64,000 bases of DNA, taken from assembly GCA_037893245.1 (NCBI GenBank), contig JBAIAA010000026.1:186001-250000 (forward strand), written 5' to 3'. Positions 1 through 11,415 of the stretch are shown here, piece by piece. Under the pieces are notes generated by a model. It saw nothing but the letters and a program-made list of their open reading frames with translations. It had not been told where the DNA came from and ran no database searches. Origin of the DNA: Crossaster papposus (taxonomy: Eukaryota; Echinodermata; Asteroidea; Velatida; Solasteridae). The position numbers and the translations under genes were made by a program. Numbering within the stretch: the first letter of the stretch is position 1; each line of letters opens with the position of its first letter.

Positions 1-795
1 GAGATACATGTATGGACTCCATTGATATTAAAGAAACTTAAGAGCGCACTCAATATACTGTGCGGCGCGCTACACGGACGTGCCACCCGGTAATCCGTCT
101 GCCATTTTTAAGTGGGCAATTAACACGATAGTAAAAAGTGTATCATGCACTTTAACGCTGCGGCGGCTATAATTCAGTAAACTTTATTGGACGTTTAATG
201 TCGGTCTCCAGTGACATTGCTTGTGGTACTTGGACAGACAGTTTTATCGGTACTGTAAATGTTCCCCACAAGTCAATGGCGGATCGAGGATTTTCAAGTA
301 GATTACTCATGGCTGATGAGGTCATGAAGTGGCAGACGCAGAGAGTAAAAGGCGTCAAGCATTGGACTGCAGTTGTACAAATGTACTACGCGATGATATG
401 ACAGGCCGATTTTGCATGTTGCTTGGAAACCACCATGGTTTCACTCAAAATCTATTACTTTTTGTTTGTTAATACAATATCCAGGTGACATTGTCGGGAT
501 GATCGTGGTGGTTAGCTGTCCGCACCCTTATTCCAGAAAGTATTTACATGTACTTGTGAAAAGAGACGTTTCTGGTTTTGTTGACCTTGCTCTGATTTGT
601 GCAGCCAAAGCACGCACAAATCTTAGGCATCTCACCCTGCGTGGCAAACGAGATGAAAAGATGCATAGCCTGTGATGCCAACTTGTATTTTTTGCCCACT
701 TAGAAAATGATGTCTATTCATCCTTGTCAACTGGACGAGGTCATGTGATAAATGTGTTCTCTAGTTTCTATAATAACTGCTATACATACATATAT
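1..795. other. No recognisable feature
   Basis: Unique-looking sequence with only short open frames in both strands and no splice-bounded conserved protein stretch. The first recognised repeat starts at 796. Confidence 0.5.
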
Positions 796-1503
796 GTGAC
801 CTGTTCCAACGAAACCCGGACATTTAAAGGTAGTATACCCCATTTGCAGATTTCGAAAATATTTACAACCGAATTATTAAGAATAGCTTACTCATTTGAA
901 AGTAAATAATGATTCTAGGCATCCAGCAAAATGATTGCGCTAGATATTCTGTAATTATTCGCAAAAAACAGTGTTAACATGAGAATAACTGCCCAATTTG
1001 GGTTGAAGACAAACGCTGTTTTTCGTGCTTTTCTCGGCATCCATTATTGTAAAACTTCGGACAGGTCAGTTAAATGATATTTACTATGAAATACAACCCC
1101 CCAAATCTACCCATTAATGATAATTCAAGCAATTACCAATGGTGTATCATACCTTTAAAGTCGCACAATGTGATTTATTACAATGTACTCGTGAAGTCAT
1201 TTATGGTGGATTTTACCAATTTGAAGTTTTGGGTTTTCCTGAATCACAAACTATTCATCTATACAATCTCCGCAAATTTGAACATAATCTTTTTTTTTAA
1301 ACAATTGTTTCAAATAGAAATATTACGTTTTTCCAAACTTTAAAGCCGTTTCTCATAATTAGGTTGTCAGGGTTTTATCACTAAATCCTCTCCCCATATA
1401 TGTAAATGATACATCATTTTAAAGCTGAGAACCTAGAGAATTTGAAAAAGCCATATCTAAAAAACTTGTCAACTTTGTCCGGGTTTCGTTTGATGAGCAG
1501 GTA
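796..1503. mobile_element. GTGACC-type MITE (family B) interrupted by a TTAA-type MITE
   Basis: Starts GTGACCTGTTCCAACGAAAC and ends in a decayed inverted copy, TTTGTCCGGGTTTCGTTTGATG. Body words (GCACAATGTG..TTACAATGTACTCGTGAAGTCATTT) recur at 30018-30422, 35931-36838 and 63796 onwards. It is split by the family A element at 824-1158. Confidence 0.75.
824..1158. mobile_element. TTAA-flanked MITE, family A
   Basis: TTAAAGGTAGTATACCCC at one end and GGTGTATCATACCTTTAA at the other. Family A marks are GGATATCTAGCGCAATCATT, CTAGGCATCCAGCAAAATG and CAACCGGCGTCGAGCAG. Other copies or pieces are near 18429, 22555, 29040, 38116, 43919, 48591, 49768, 50770 and 52425. Non-autonomous; target TTAA suggests piggyBac-like mobilisation (inference). 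Confidence 0.8.
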
Positions 1504-1939
1504 TTTACTCGCACTGTCTCACCTGAAGATACAAATGAGAAATTTGCAAGTTGTCCCTGAGACATGTTACTAGTCGCATTTTGTTCCCGTTCAACCACAA
1601 TTCGTTCAGATGTTTGTAGCATTCCAGAGTATCAACTGCTTCTAGATTTCTGGGGGAAAAAAATGGGGAAAAGTATTAGTACATATGTCGTCAGCGTTTT
1701 CATTAAGAGACAAATTTGGCCACGCGGCGTTGCACATTGGTTTTGAGAAAATCAGGTTTTAAGTTGGTAACTTTTTGAAATAGAGATTTCACCTATAATA
1801 CTTACACTGAAGTATTTGGTATACGTACAGAAAAGTGAGATCTCATTAGCTTTTAAAATATGTACTAATTGAAGAACATTAAACAACATAATTGCCGAGT
1901 AACTATAATCCAAACTATCCGTTTTGCAAAACGTAGGAT

Positions 1940-2270
1940 TTAATTTGCAGGATTGAGGGCACTTGGAAGTTGATGCTTCGGAGGAATTTGCAGGATTGAT
2001 GAAGGCATTTGGGGGTTTGCCACTGAAGGATAATGCAGGATCCAGGTCATAAGGCCTTTACATTGATGTTGGGTGATTTTGCAGGATTGAGGTTACTTAG
2101 GTATTTATCGAAATGAGGATTTTTGAGGATTGAGGTTACATGTATTTGTTACTTTGTACTTTCACACTGCTTATGCTCTATGCACATTCTTCGTAGAGAA
2201 ATAGTCAAGGTGTAAAATAATTATGTATAAGAAACGTTCGCATATACCAAGGGTCATGTGTGTATAAAAC
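1940..2270. repeat. Dispersed repeat with TTTGCAGGATTGAGG units
   Basis: Several degenerate repeats of GCAGGATTGAGG are followed by ACTTTCACACTGCTTATGCTC and CCAAGGGTCATGTGTG. An inverted relative, with CCAATATTGATTACTGG, GACCCTTGGTATGCAAACG and GCATAGAGCAAGAGCAGTG, lies at about 22130-22560. No coding capacity. Confidence 0.6.
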
Positions 2271-2453
2271 CATAAGATACTTAAAGGTCGCATTCCTGGC
2301 TAGTGCGCTATCCAGTGTCTGCATTCAACCGTGCACTGATTTATTATTAGCCCTAACCCCCTAGGCTCTCGCACTAGAAAGCATACAAAACAAACTTCAA
2401 CAACTCACACAGGTTCGGTAATTATTGGTACACTGTACTGAACCTAACAGTAG

Positions 2454-3022
2454 CCCAGGTTGGACTCCTCCGTTGTGTACAATGGGACGGAGTCCAGGGT
2501 ATTAATGTACTGTATCCTGCCATAGCGAAAAATTTTACAACTTTTTTTCATATTTTTTCCTGATGAAGAAAGCCAACATCTCGCTTATGTATTTCTTATG
2601 TCTGGAATTACAGATCGTCGTGGGTTATTAAAAGGTAATGTGTCTTTCTTTAGGCAACCTATTTACAGAAAATAAATTGCAAATCCACACTTGACGTGAA
2701 CATCATGTACGAACTCTCTACAATCCCTACATGCGTGCGCGGGTACCCGGCAGCCGCGACGGCCTAGAACTGATAAGCCAGGCGCGTGCAGAATTTATTT
2801 TCTGTAAATAAGTTGCCTACATGTAAAGACACATTAACTATGATAACCCATGACGATCTGTAATTCCAGACACAAGAAATACATAAGCGAGTTTTCGGCT
2901 TCCTTCATCAGGTAAAAGTATGAAAAAAAGTTGTTGTAAAATTGTTCGCTATGCCTATGGCAGGATACATTAATACCCTAGACGTCAGTCGTAATGCAAT
3001 GAAGAACTTCGTCCAACCCGGT
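2454..3022. repeat. Foldback (long palindrome) with arms of about 230 bases
   Basis: GGGTATTAATGTACTGTATCCTGCCATAGCGAAAA on the left is mirrored on the right, ending GGCAGGATACATTAATACCC. The arms continue through CATAAGCGAG/CTCGCTTATG, the ACAGATCGTCGTGGGTTAT pair and GGCAACCTATTTACAGAAAATAAAT. The loop near 2690-2790 is CG-rich. Confidence 0.8.
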
Positions 3023-3154
3023 TAAAACTAACGTACTAAACCTGCCAAACTCCAACAGTTGAAGCTTGCCTTGACTTGTTACAGATGGGTTAATGCATTG
3101 TTGAGTATCAGTGCAGTGATGACTGGTCAGTGGTAGACTTGAAATCAAGTCAGT

Positions 3155-3345
3155 AATCAGAGGCGTGTGCAGGATTTTTTCCTGCGGGGGGCTGAGTCAA
3201 ATCATATTTTTTTTTTTCGTTTTTTCTTTCGTTTTTTCTTTCCTCCTTTCCTTCTTTTTTCTCTCTCATTTTTTTTGGGGGGATCCGCGTGTGCGGGGGG
3301 CTTCAGCCCCCAAAGCCCCCCCCCTGGACACGCCAATGGTAATTA
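3155..3345. mobile_element. Short element with GGCGTGT(G/C)CAGG ends and pyrimidine-rich body
   Basis: Left GAGGCGTGTGCAGGATTTTT and right CCCCTGGACACGCC form a short inverted repeat around a T/C-rich tract and GGGGGCTTCAGCCCCC. Probably a MITE inserted in the family K copy. No coding. Confidence 0.45.
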
Positions 3346-4080
3346 AGTGGTTTATTTGCCTCTCGCGGCCGCCACGCCTGCGCCTGCCATCCCTGCCGGG
3401 GTGTACTGTGGCGGTATGAATGGATGACGCGCTACAGCTATACGAACGTTGCATGAATGGCAGCATGCGGATTTGTTATGCATGGCGATATTTGGCGGCG
3501 CTGGCAGGCGGACAAAAACCACGAAAGTCTAACGACTTAATTGTCATCAAGTCTAGGCCAGTGGTAGAGTGGGGACGTGCACACAGGGGTGTACATACAC
3601 AACAGTTGACCAGGAACTGTGCCGTGACCATGGGTGAGCTCACCAATGAAATAAATGCCTGTGCATTCCCCAAACTCCACAATTTGTACAAGTCTCATGC
3701 CTTTCTGCCCTGAACAGGGCCTCCCTGGGCATTTGGTACTGAGTCAAACAAAGTCCAACAACAGTTGCAGTTAGAGTTTGATGGATTTGGGGTAGTTAGG
3801 GTTTAATCCAGCTATTCAGCATTGGTTTTGTATGCCAACAGTTTTGTATGCCAATGGCTTAGGCACAGAACTAAAATGTCTGTTCCCAGAGTTAAAATGA
3901 CGTACCGTTCAGCAAGGTAGAGTTGTGACACATCCAAGTTTTTTCTGATTCCATTATTATGCATCTCGGGCTTTATCAACTGTAATGGAAGAGATACATC
4001 AGAGAAAACACGTCAAATTTCACGACATTATTCTATCATTAATCCATTGTCACAAGTGTCCGGATTGATTTATCTTTTTT

Positions 4081-5070
4081 AGCTGTTTCGGTTTTTCACC
4101 GAAACAGCTCTTGTAATCGTTAAAGTTTTTTGTTTTCTTTTTCTCCTTTTTCAGACTTTTCTCCATAGGATTTGCACACGTTTATTCAGACAATACACTT
4201 TGACACTTTGGTAAATCCGATGGACTTGAGACTTGGCATACACTTAGACAACCACCCAAGGACGGTCCTAGAAGAAATTCGTCGCGATTACGTCATTCAA
4301 GGTCACGTGACTTCGCGTTAAAGGTGAAATTTTCCCCATAGGTTTTGTACACGTTTTTCTTCAGACTCTTGACTTTGACACTTTGGTAAATCCGACCGAC
4401 TTGAAACTTGGCATACACTTAGAACACCCTTCTTAGATATTTCTGAAAGAAATTCGGCACGATTGCGTCATTCACGGTCACGTGACGTCACATTAAAGGT
4501 GCACATTTTTCTCCCATTGGTTTTGTACACGTTTTTGTTTAGACTGTTGACTTTGACACTTTAGTAAATCCGATCGACTTGAGACTTGGCACACACCTAG
4601 ACCACCATCCGCAGACGGCCCTAAAAGACTTGAAACTTGGCATACACTTAGAACGCCACCCCCAGATGTTCCACGAAAAAATTCGGCACGATTGCGTCTT
4701 TCAAGGTCACGTGACGTCTTGTTAAACGTTTAATTTTTCCCCCATAGGTTTTGTACACGTTTTTCTTTAGACTATTGACTTTGACACTTTAGTAAATCCG
4801 ATCGACTTGAGACTTGGCACACACTTAGCACACACTTAGACCACCATTCACAGACGGTTCTAAAAGAAATTCGGCACGATTACGTCATTTAAGGTCACGT
4901 GACGTCACGTTAAAGGTTTAATTTTCCCCCCATAGGTTTTGTACACGTTTTTCTTTAGACTTGACTTTGACACTTTCGTAAATTTGATCGACTTGAGACT
5001 TGGCACACACATACACCACCACACACACATATTGAAACAGCTCTGTGTTTGTCCACAAACACATGTCTAG
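4081..5070 (+). mobile_element. Putative Helentron-associated tandem element (HINE-like)
   Basis: Starts with a hairpin (AGCTGTTTCGG.TTTTTCACC.GAAACAGCT) and ends GAAACAGCTC, a hairpin GTGTTTGTCCACAAACAC, then ATGTCTAG before T. Between lie about five units of 177-228 bases marked by CATAGGTTTTGTACACGTTT, ACTTTGACACTTTGGTAAAT and GGTCACGTGACGTCA. Subterminal inverted repeats, tandem core and a hairpin-CTAG|T end fit rolling-circle non-autonomous elements. No Rep/helicase is present. A single-unit relative is at about 44740-44957. Confidence 0.6.
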
Positions 5071-5229
5071 TTTAATTTTGTTTTTGTTTTGTTTTTGTTA
5101 ATTTATTTATTTGGTTGAGTTTGGGAAAATTGATGGAAGATACATGTACATGTAAATGGATGATCATCAGCCAGAAATTGGTGGAATTCAAAGAAAAGCA
5201 TGTGCCACATAAGTATTCATCGAGCAGGC

Positions 5230-7105
5230 ACAATTAATGTCCCTTGGTTCAACAACTCGCTCAAAAAGGAATATACCCGGTAAGAAGAAACGCAGATTGT
5301 ACAAAAAAGCAAAGAAAACGGGTCAAGATCATGACTGGGAGGTCTTCGTCAGGCAAGCTCAGAAAAACATGAAGAAACACTTGCGAATAGCCAGGCAGTC
5401 ATACCGGTACATCAGTAATTAGTACAGCCTGCAAGAAATCTTCAAGTCTAATCCAAAAGCATTCTGGTCCTACCTGTACAGTATCAAGAGCTTCCAGAAG
5501 GATAATCTTGGACACATTCTTGGTATTGCAGATTTAAAACAGAGCGGTATCCTCATCAGTGACAGTATAAAGTCGAAGCAGACATACATGTATTGAACAA
5601 ATGTTTTGAAAGTGCTTTCACTCAAGACCATGTTTACTCTCATGCAACTTTAGATGGTGATCCTTGTGATGACATCACAAATCTCGAAATTACAACAAAG
5701 GGAGTAGAAAAGCTGCTAAATGAACTACGTGTAGTACCATATAAAGCTCCAGGTTCTGACAATACACATGTACCTTCATATGGCTACTCAAACTCTTACA
5801 TCTAGCAACTTCACTGGCACCCATTCTTATAGGGACATCTTTCAGACATCAGTTAATAGCGGTGATGTACCCATATCTTGGAAGACTACCAATGTGACTG
5901 CTGTCTTTAAGAAAGGAACAAAATCAGACCCCGGCCGATATCATTAACATCAGTGACCTGCAAGACACTGGAGCATATTATTGCCAGTCACATTATGAAG
6001 CACCTGGAGAAATACAATATTCTAACTGACAACCAGCATGGATTTAGAGCCAGACGATCTACATGTACAGAAACCCAACTGATCGACATTTCACGACATC
6101 ATCCAACAAGTTGACAACAAGGCAACCGATGATGCAGCAGTCTTGGATTTAGTTTTCTAAAGCATTTGATAAAGTACCGCATAAACTCTTACTAAATAAA
6201 CTTCTCCACTATGGAATTACCGGATCACTGCATAAATGAATAACAAATTTCTTGATAGGACGGACACAAAAAGTCGTTGTTGATGGGCAAACATCAGAGT
6301 CAGTACAAGTTGCATCCGGCATTATTGGTCCGTTACTCTTTCTGATATAAATGATCTCACCGCAAATCATCAACAGTTCAGCTTTTTGCAGACGACTGCC
6401 TCATCTACAATACAAATAAATAAACATGTTCTTCAACAAGATCTCCAAAAACTGGAACTTTGGCAATCCACATGGAAGATGAAATTCAACCCTAACAAGT
6501 GTACTACATTATCAATAGGAACCCGAAAACCAAACAAAACTACCTACAGCTTTTGTGGGCAAATACTACCTTTGATCAATTGTAGTGCATTGATCAAAGA
6601 AACAGATAGCCTACAGTATGTGACCCAGCACGAGTAAATGAGACACTTTGCGGCAAAAATGAAAATTGAGATTTTGATTTCATCATTTAAAGCTTGTTTA
6701 GCCTAAACAAGCTTTAAATGATGAAATCAAAATCTCAATTTTTATGCATCACCTGCTCGGGATCCCCATCTAAAATCTGACATCTACCGTTTGGAACAAA
6801 TGAAATACAACTTAGGCAAGCCATTCGATTTGTCCATATAACAACTCGTAACACCAGGAACAGTACTAATAATAACAACCTTGCTTGAAAAACAAAGATG
6901 CTTGACACTTGAAGAACGAAGGAAAATCAGCAGAATAACCATGATTATGATGTCAGCAAAGCAGTGGACATTTTCATCTGAAGCCTTGACCCCTCGTAAT
7001 TAATTGTTTGTCCAGAGGCCACAAACAGAAATTAAAGCAGCTTCGTACCAGAACCAGAATCTATGAAAACAGCTTTTTACAAGAGCAATTAAAGACTGGA
7101 ACAAT
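5230..7105 (+). pseudogene. Decayed LINE reverse transcriptase (Jockey/CR1-L2 type)
   Basis: Fragments in shifting frames follow the order of a Jockey-superfamily RT: KNMKKHLRIARQSYRYI, NPKAFWSYLYSIKS, VEKLLNELRVVPYKAPGSDN, HGFRARRST near 6040, SKAFDKVPHKLL near 6165, NFLIGRTQKVVVDG near 6250, GPLLFL near 6330, KMKFNPNKCTTLSIG (6476 on) and AIKDWNNL at the 3' end. Many stops and shifts; no endonuclease domain is seen, so it is 5'-truncated. Interrupted at about 6620-6745 by a small palindromic MITE. Clade is inference. Confidence 0.8.
6620..6745. mobile_element. Small palindromic GTGACCC-type MITE (family F)
   Basis: GTGACCCAGCACGAGTAAATG then GATTTTGATTTCATCATTTAAAGC and its inverse around AAGCTTGTTTAGCCTAAACAAGCTT. 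A clean sister copy is at 25993-26104. The right end is diverged here. It lies within the LINE fragment. Confidence 0.7.
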
Positions 7106-7108
7106 CTA

Positions 7109-7589
7109 GGGCCGTGTCCGAAACGGGTGTCTAGAGCTACAGCTACGGCTATTGTCTGCGTCTGCCATTTTGTAGCGCTGTCCGAAATGCCGTCTAGAGC
7201 TACAGCTACGGCTACAACGTCACAAAAATCTAGCTGTAAAAGAAGATGCCTAACTAGCTCAGGCAAAACAAAATGGCGACAGCACTAACGTTAATTTTGG
7301 AGCCAATTTTCGTTATTTTTCAATGATAGTGCATTGAATTGAAACTAACAGATCGACAAATACGTCAATATCATCAGGTATTTCGACCGGCAAACATTGC
7401 ATAACATCTAGCAGACGATAATTGTTGTAAATTAATACATTGTAATTTTGCAAACAGTAATTCAAGCATCGCTTGGGGGCGCAAACTAGCCGTAGGCTCT
7501 ACCGTATTTACGTACATGTAGCTGCATCCAAATTCCATTTACCTTATGCCTACGTAGACGTAGCTCTAGATACTCGTTTCGGAGACAGC
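7109..7589. mobile_element. GGGCC-type MITE with CTAGAGCTACAGCTACGGCT repeats
   Basis: Left GGGCCGTGTCCGAAACGGGT, right inverted GGCTGTCTCCGAAACGAGT. The word CTAGAGCTACAGCTACGGCT occurs twice at the left end. A CTA triplet flanks each side, and beyond that both flanks also carry AAGACTGGAACAA(T/C)CT, LINE-derived sequence. GGGCC ends and 3-bp duplication suggest a PIF/Harbinger relative (inference). Confidence 0.6.
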
Positions 7590-7865
7590 CTAAGACTGGA
7601 ACAACCTCCCCCCAAAAAAAAATCACTCCGAATTCAGAGATCAACTTTTCAAGTTTGTTTGATAAAAGTTGAAACTAGTATAAATTAGACGTTCTCCGAT
7701 CTGGCCTCCACACGCATTGCCTGCCGAACCAAAAAAGTTGGTGTGATGTTTCCGGAAGGATGCTTTGCCAACTATATAATTCAGATTTAGATTCAGAACG
7801 TTACTGAACCATGGACGTACTACTGGGCAAAGTGGACGTACTATACTGGGCGAAGTGGGCGATCC

Positions 7866-7905
7866 TCGGCTGTTGTACATGTACATGTACATGTACATGT
7901 ACCGG
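7866..7905. repeat. (ACATGT)n / GTACAT simple repeat
   Basis: GTACATGTACATGTACATGT run ending in ACCGGTACC. Such words are scattered through the window (16166, 35460, 39340, 62430). Confidence 0.8.
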
Positions 7906-8518
7906 TACCAAGGAGAAAGGAACCCCAAAACCTTGGGGGGTCAGACAAGTCGACCGTTGAGACAACTCGCCCGTTGAGACAACTCGACCGTATGTCCGAT
8001 AAATGGAAAGACAAGTCGACCGTTGAGACCGTTTGAGACTCAGTTAGCAGTCTAAAACAGTTTTCTAAAAACATGTACCTCGTATTTAGTTTATTTGAAT
8101 AAGAATTTCATAAGAATTTAAAATTTTATAAAAATGTATTTTGAGACCTGGCGTTTCCTGAAAATTTTTTGAAAAACAATATTTAGGTAGCCATTGTGGC
8201 ACCGGATCGGAGCGCCCTCTGTGCATCGAGTGTGCCCACGCCGCGCGGGCCGCGTGATTTTTTTTCCCAGCATGGTAAAGGCCAATTATCATAACTGGGC
8301 GTGTCTAGACCCCACTGAATGGAAGAGACTTAGGTTCTTAGAACCTTGCTTCCCCTCAAATTAAACTCATCCCACAATAAACTTACAATCCAAAAATAGT
8401 CAATGAAAAACGAGCACCATCCGAACTCGAACCTCAATCTTAAGATCTATATCCTAACCCATTATATAATCTACTTGGCTACTGTGAGAGGTCGACAGAA
8501 GCCGTTTTTCAAAGTGCT

Positions 8519-8761
8519 TTAACCAGTTCGCGCCGGATGACGTATATAAACGCAAACATTTCCCCAGATTCAAAACGGATGACGCATTTAACACGCCAAG
8601 TTCAAGTTCGGAAATGTATGTCAGCAGTGGGCAAGGCCGGAAATGCGTGGGTGTGCTTCCCGGCACTATCAGCCTGAACACGCTTCGGATTGAGTTTCGT
8701 TAAAAATAATCCCGCCCGTGGGCTCGGCGATGTTAAAATAATCCCGGCGCGAACTGGTTAA
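8519..8761. mobile_element. TTAA-flanked MITE, family G
   Basis: TTAACCAGTTCGCGCCGGATG ... CCGGCGCGAACTGGTTAA, 243 bp. The site without the insertion is preserved at about 38045 (CAAAGTGCTTTAATGTACC), proving a TTAA target duplication. Copies or pieces: 18776, 19658-19898, 20380, 20762, 34165, 40165, 40275, 47391-47632. Confidence 0.9.
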
Positions 8762-8769
8762 TGTACCTG

Positions 8770-10016
8770 TAGTCCAGGCAAACTACATAATTTTGTTTTG
8801 TTGACCTCAAACAAATTGCAACAAATTGTTTTTTTACCACAGTACACTTCTATAAGGTCCCTAGAATGACATACTAAAAATCTACAAAAATCCAAGTGGT
8901 GGAAATATGTCTAATTTGCATAAATCGTTAATCCCTGCCATGTAATATTTTTTATTCCCATATTTGGGTATATATTTTATTTTTATTTTTTGAAAAGTTT
9001 ATTTTGGTGATTCTACTTACATACTCGAATAACATTTGCTAAAGCATATAAGTGACTGAATAATTATGAGAACACAGTAATTATCCAAAATGACAACTTT
9101 GTGACCCTATAAATGTGCGCACATTACACTGTCTCCAGATATCATCATGTAGTCAGTATTGGTGAGCTTCAAATTCACCAAGTTGCTTACTGGCACAGTT
9201 ATATATTAAAACCTTATGGAAAATCATATGGACAATGATAACATTGTGATATTTAGCCCAGCAAACAAAAACTTGGAAAAAATGATGTGTCCCTAAATTG
9301 GGCTAACAAGTAGGTGAAGGGTTGCCTAAGGTGAGAGACTTGAACAAGTTCAAGGAAACCCCCCAAATTTAAGATTGTTGTTGCTTACAATAATCATATC
9401 TACGTTAAAATGTATTTTGGGGATTTCCTTGAACTTGTTCAAGTCTTCCATGTTAGGCAACCCTTCACCTACTTGTTAGCCCAATTTAGGGACACATCAT
9501 TTTTTCCAAGTTTTTGTTTGCTGGGCTAAATATCACAATGTTATCATTGTCCATATGATTTTTCATAAGGTTTTAATATGATAACTGTGCCAGTAAGCAA
9601 CTTGGTGAATTTGAAGCTCACCAATACTGACTACATGATGATATCTGGAGACAGTGTAATGTGCGCACATTTATAGGGTCACAAAGTTGCCATTTTGGAT
9701 AATTACTGTGTTCTCATAATTATTCAGTCACTTATATGCTTTAGCAAATGTTATTCAAGTAAGGATATGTAAGTAGAATCACCAAAATAAACTTTTCAAA
9801 AAATAAAAATAAAATATATACCCAAATATGGGAATAAAAAATATTACATGGCAGGGATTAACGATTTACATGATTTATGCAAATTAGACATATTTCCACC
9901 ACTTGGATTTTTGTAGATTTTTAGTATGTCATTCTAGGAACCTTTTAGAAGTGCACTGTGGTGAAAAACAATTTGTTGCAATTTGTTTGAGGTCAAAACT
10001 TATTTTTCCTGGACTA
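8770..10016. repeat. 1.25-kb foldback element (near-perfect palindrome, arms about 615 bp)
   Basis: TAGTCCAGGCAAACTACATA... is mirrored by ...TTTTTCCTGGACTA. The arms match throughout (for example CTCCAGATATCATCATGTAGTC against GACTACATGATGATATCTGG; TTGAACAAGTTCAAGGAAA against its inverse), with only scattered differences; the turn is near 9360-9420. A CTG triplet flanks both ends. No coding frame of note. Confidence 0.92.
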
Positions 10017-10384
10017 CTGCTCTGGCCATGGAGGAAGGAAAACTTCCTCCATGCTCTGGCCTACGAGTTGACTGAGCAATAACAATATATTTTAGTATTG
10101 TTGAAACTACTGAATAATCATGACGCGAGGGGTGTAGAAACGCCCATTTACCCTTTCCCATAGACATAGTGGGGACAACAATTCGCGCGCGGGCCGGGAC
10201 CGGTCCTGCCACAGATTTCTGCAACTTTTATATATGCAAACTTTGTCCATAAAGTCGAGTTGTCTCAACGGTCGACTTGTCTCAACGGGCGAGTTGTCTC
10301 AACGGGCGAGTTGTCCCGAGTCGAGTTGTCTCAACGGTTGACTTGTCCCGAGTCGAGTTGTCTCTCAACGGTCGACTTGTCTGA

Positions 10385-11260
10385 CATCCCGGTAGGCACG
10401 TCCATATAGTTCAGTAACGATAAGTAGTGTATACAACTACAACTAAGTACATGTACCGGTACATGTACCGGTACAAGTCCTACCGGTCCTGCCTACCGTA
10501 CCTCGGCTGTTGTACTCATTTTGTCGGTACTCTGGATCATAACCTTGTAATAACTACTTAGTTTGGCCTGGCTATACATGTATGTCCACAATTAATGGTC
10601 CTCGCAGGCAAGCCGGCCGGCCGTCGTCGCCGCAAAATATTGGACGCATGTGTGTACGTACATGTGTACGTACGCGTCCATGCCAACCATGTGTTGTATT
10701 TTTACGTTAACGTCCTGGGAATATGGAATGCCAAAGAGGCATTTAATGTGATCATCAAATTAGCCTAAGTTGAATGTAAGTATGCAACGCATTGATGGCT
10801 TTGCATTTTCGCGGTCGGCATGACGTTAAATTCCCCCTTCGCGCTAAAGTGCACTAAACAATGGGAAGATAAACGAGGTTTTCGGATGTCCGATCGCGAG
10901 ATTATCATTCCTCCATGACTGTATGTACGCGCCCGGTCTGCTACGGTGAGAATTCAGCTTCAGGCTTCGTTGGCCTTAATTAAGGACACTCCTTTGATTG
11001 ATCTTTCAAGTTATGTATACTCCCGGGATTTTTGTTTTTATTTATACTTTGCTTCGCAAATCCGAGAAAAAGGGTGGGGGGCGTGGTCGAGTCAGTATGC
11101 AAATCATCACTATACATTTACGTGTGTTTCTCAACGGCCAATCACAGATCGGAGACTGTTGGTTTGCGTTATAGTTCATTTTATAATCATCAGCTACTTG
11201 AAAATGGCAAATGTTATTCAAATTATTTTGTGAATGAGGTTCTTTAGAGATAGAGTCTGT
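10385..11260. other. No gene; simple GTAC-rich and CG-rich sequence
   Basis: Contains ACATGTACCGGTACATG repeats, the word CCTCGGCTGTTGTAC shared with 7864, and CG-rich unique sequence. The open frames at 10946-11356 overlap on both strands and show no family signature. Confidence 0.5.
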
Positions 11261-11269
11261 GGTAATATA

Positions 11270-11405
11270 GTTGTTTTTTCCTTGGTCGGGACTAGTCGGG
11301 AGCCCAAAATGTATGGTCACATATGGTCCGGGCCGGGAATCGAACCCGGGCCACAATGGTGAGATGGGAGCGCTTTACGCACAAGCCAATAGGTGCACCT
11401 CTGTC
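11270..11405 (-). mobile_element. tRNA-derived SINE head, minus strand
   Basis: On the minus strand GGCTTGTGCGTAAAGCGC and then GGCCCGGGTTCGATTCCCGG resemble the A and B boxes of a tRNA promoter, followed by CCATATGTGACCATACATTTTGG. Not a folding tRNA gene. 3' limits are uncertain. Confidence 0.55.
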
Positions 11406-11415
11406 GTGTTGAATA

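Larger units (their letters stand above)
2346..3805. mobile_element. CCCTAACCCC...GGTTAGGG MITE (family K), compound copy
   Basis: Left end CCCTAACCCCCTAGGCTCTC, right end GTAGTTAGGGTTTAA. The left 80 bases (CTCTCGCACTAGAAAGCAT..CACAGGTTC) are the sequence that became a minisatellite at 40.9-43.0 and 59.4-62.9 kb. Right-hand marks are GCCTTTCTGCCCTGAAC and GTCAAACAAAGTCCAACAAC. Other copies: 33027-33545 and, inverted, from 40470. Interrupted by the hairpin at 2454-3022 and by a low-complexity element near 3160-3340. Confidence 0.7.
7941..10384. mobile_element. Compound element with terminal arrays of ACAAGTCGACCGTTGAGAC
   Basis: Left end TCAGACAAGTCGACCGTTGA with four related units to about 8040; right end has at least six inverted units (GAGTTGTCTCAACGGTCGAC) from 10253 to CTTGTCTGA at 10384. 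The interior holds a TTAA MITE (8519-8761), a long hairpin (8770-10016) and sequence shared with 37.8-38.6 kb. No transposase was found. Confidence 0.6.

Noticed and set aside
4081-5070. CRISPR-like array (regular 180-bp repeats)
   Set aside because: Eukaryotic context, unit too long, no spacers; transposon core repeats.
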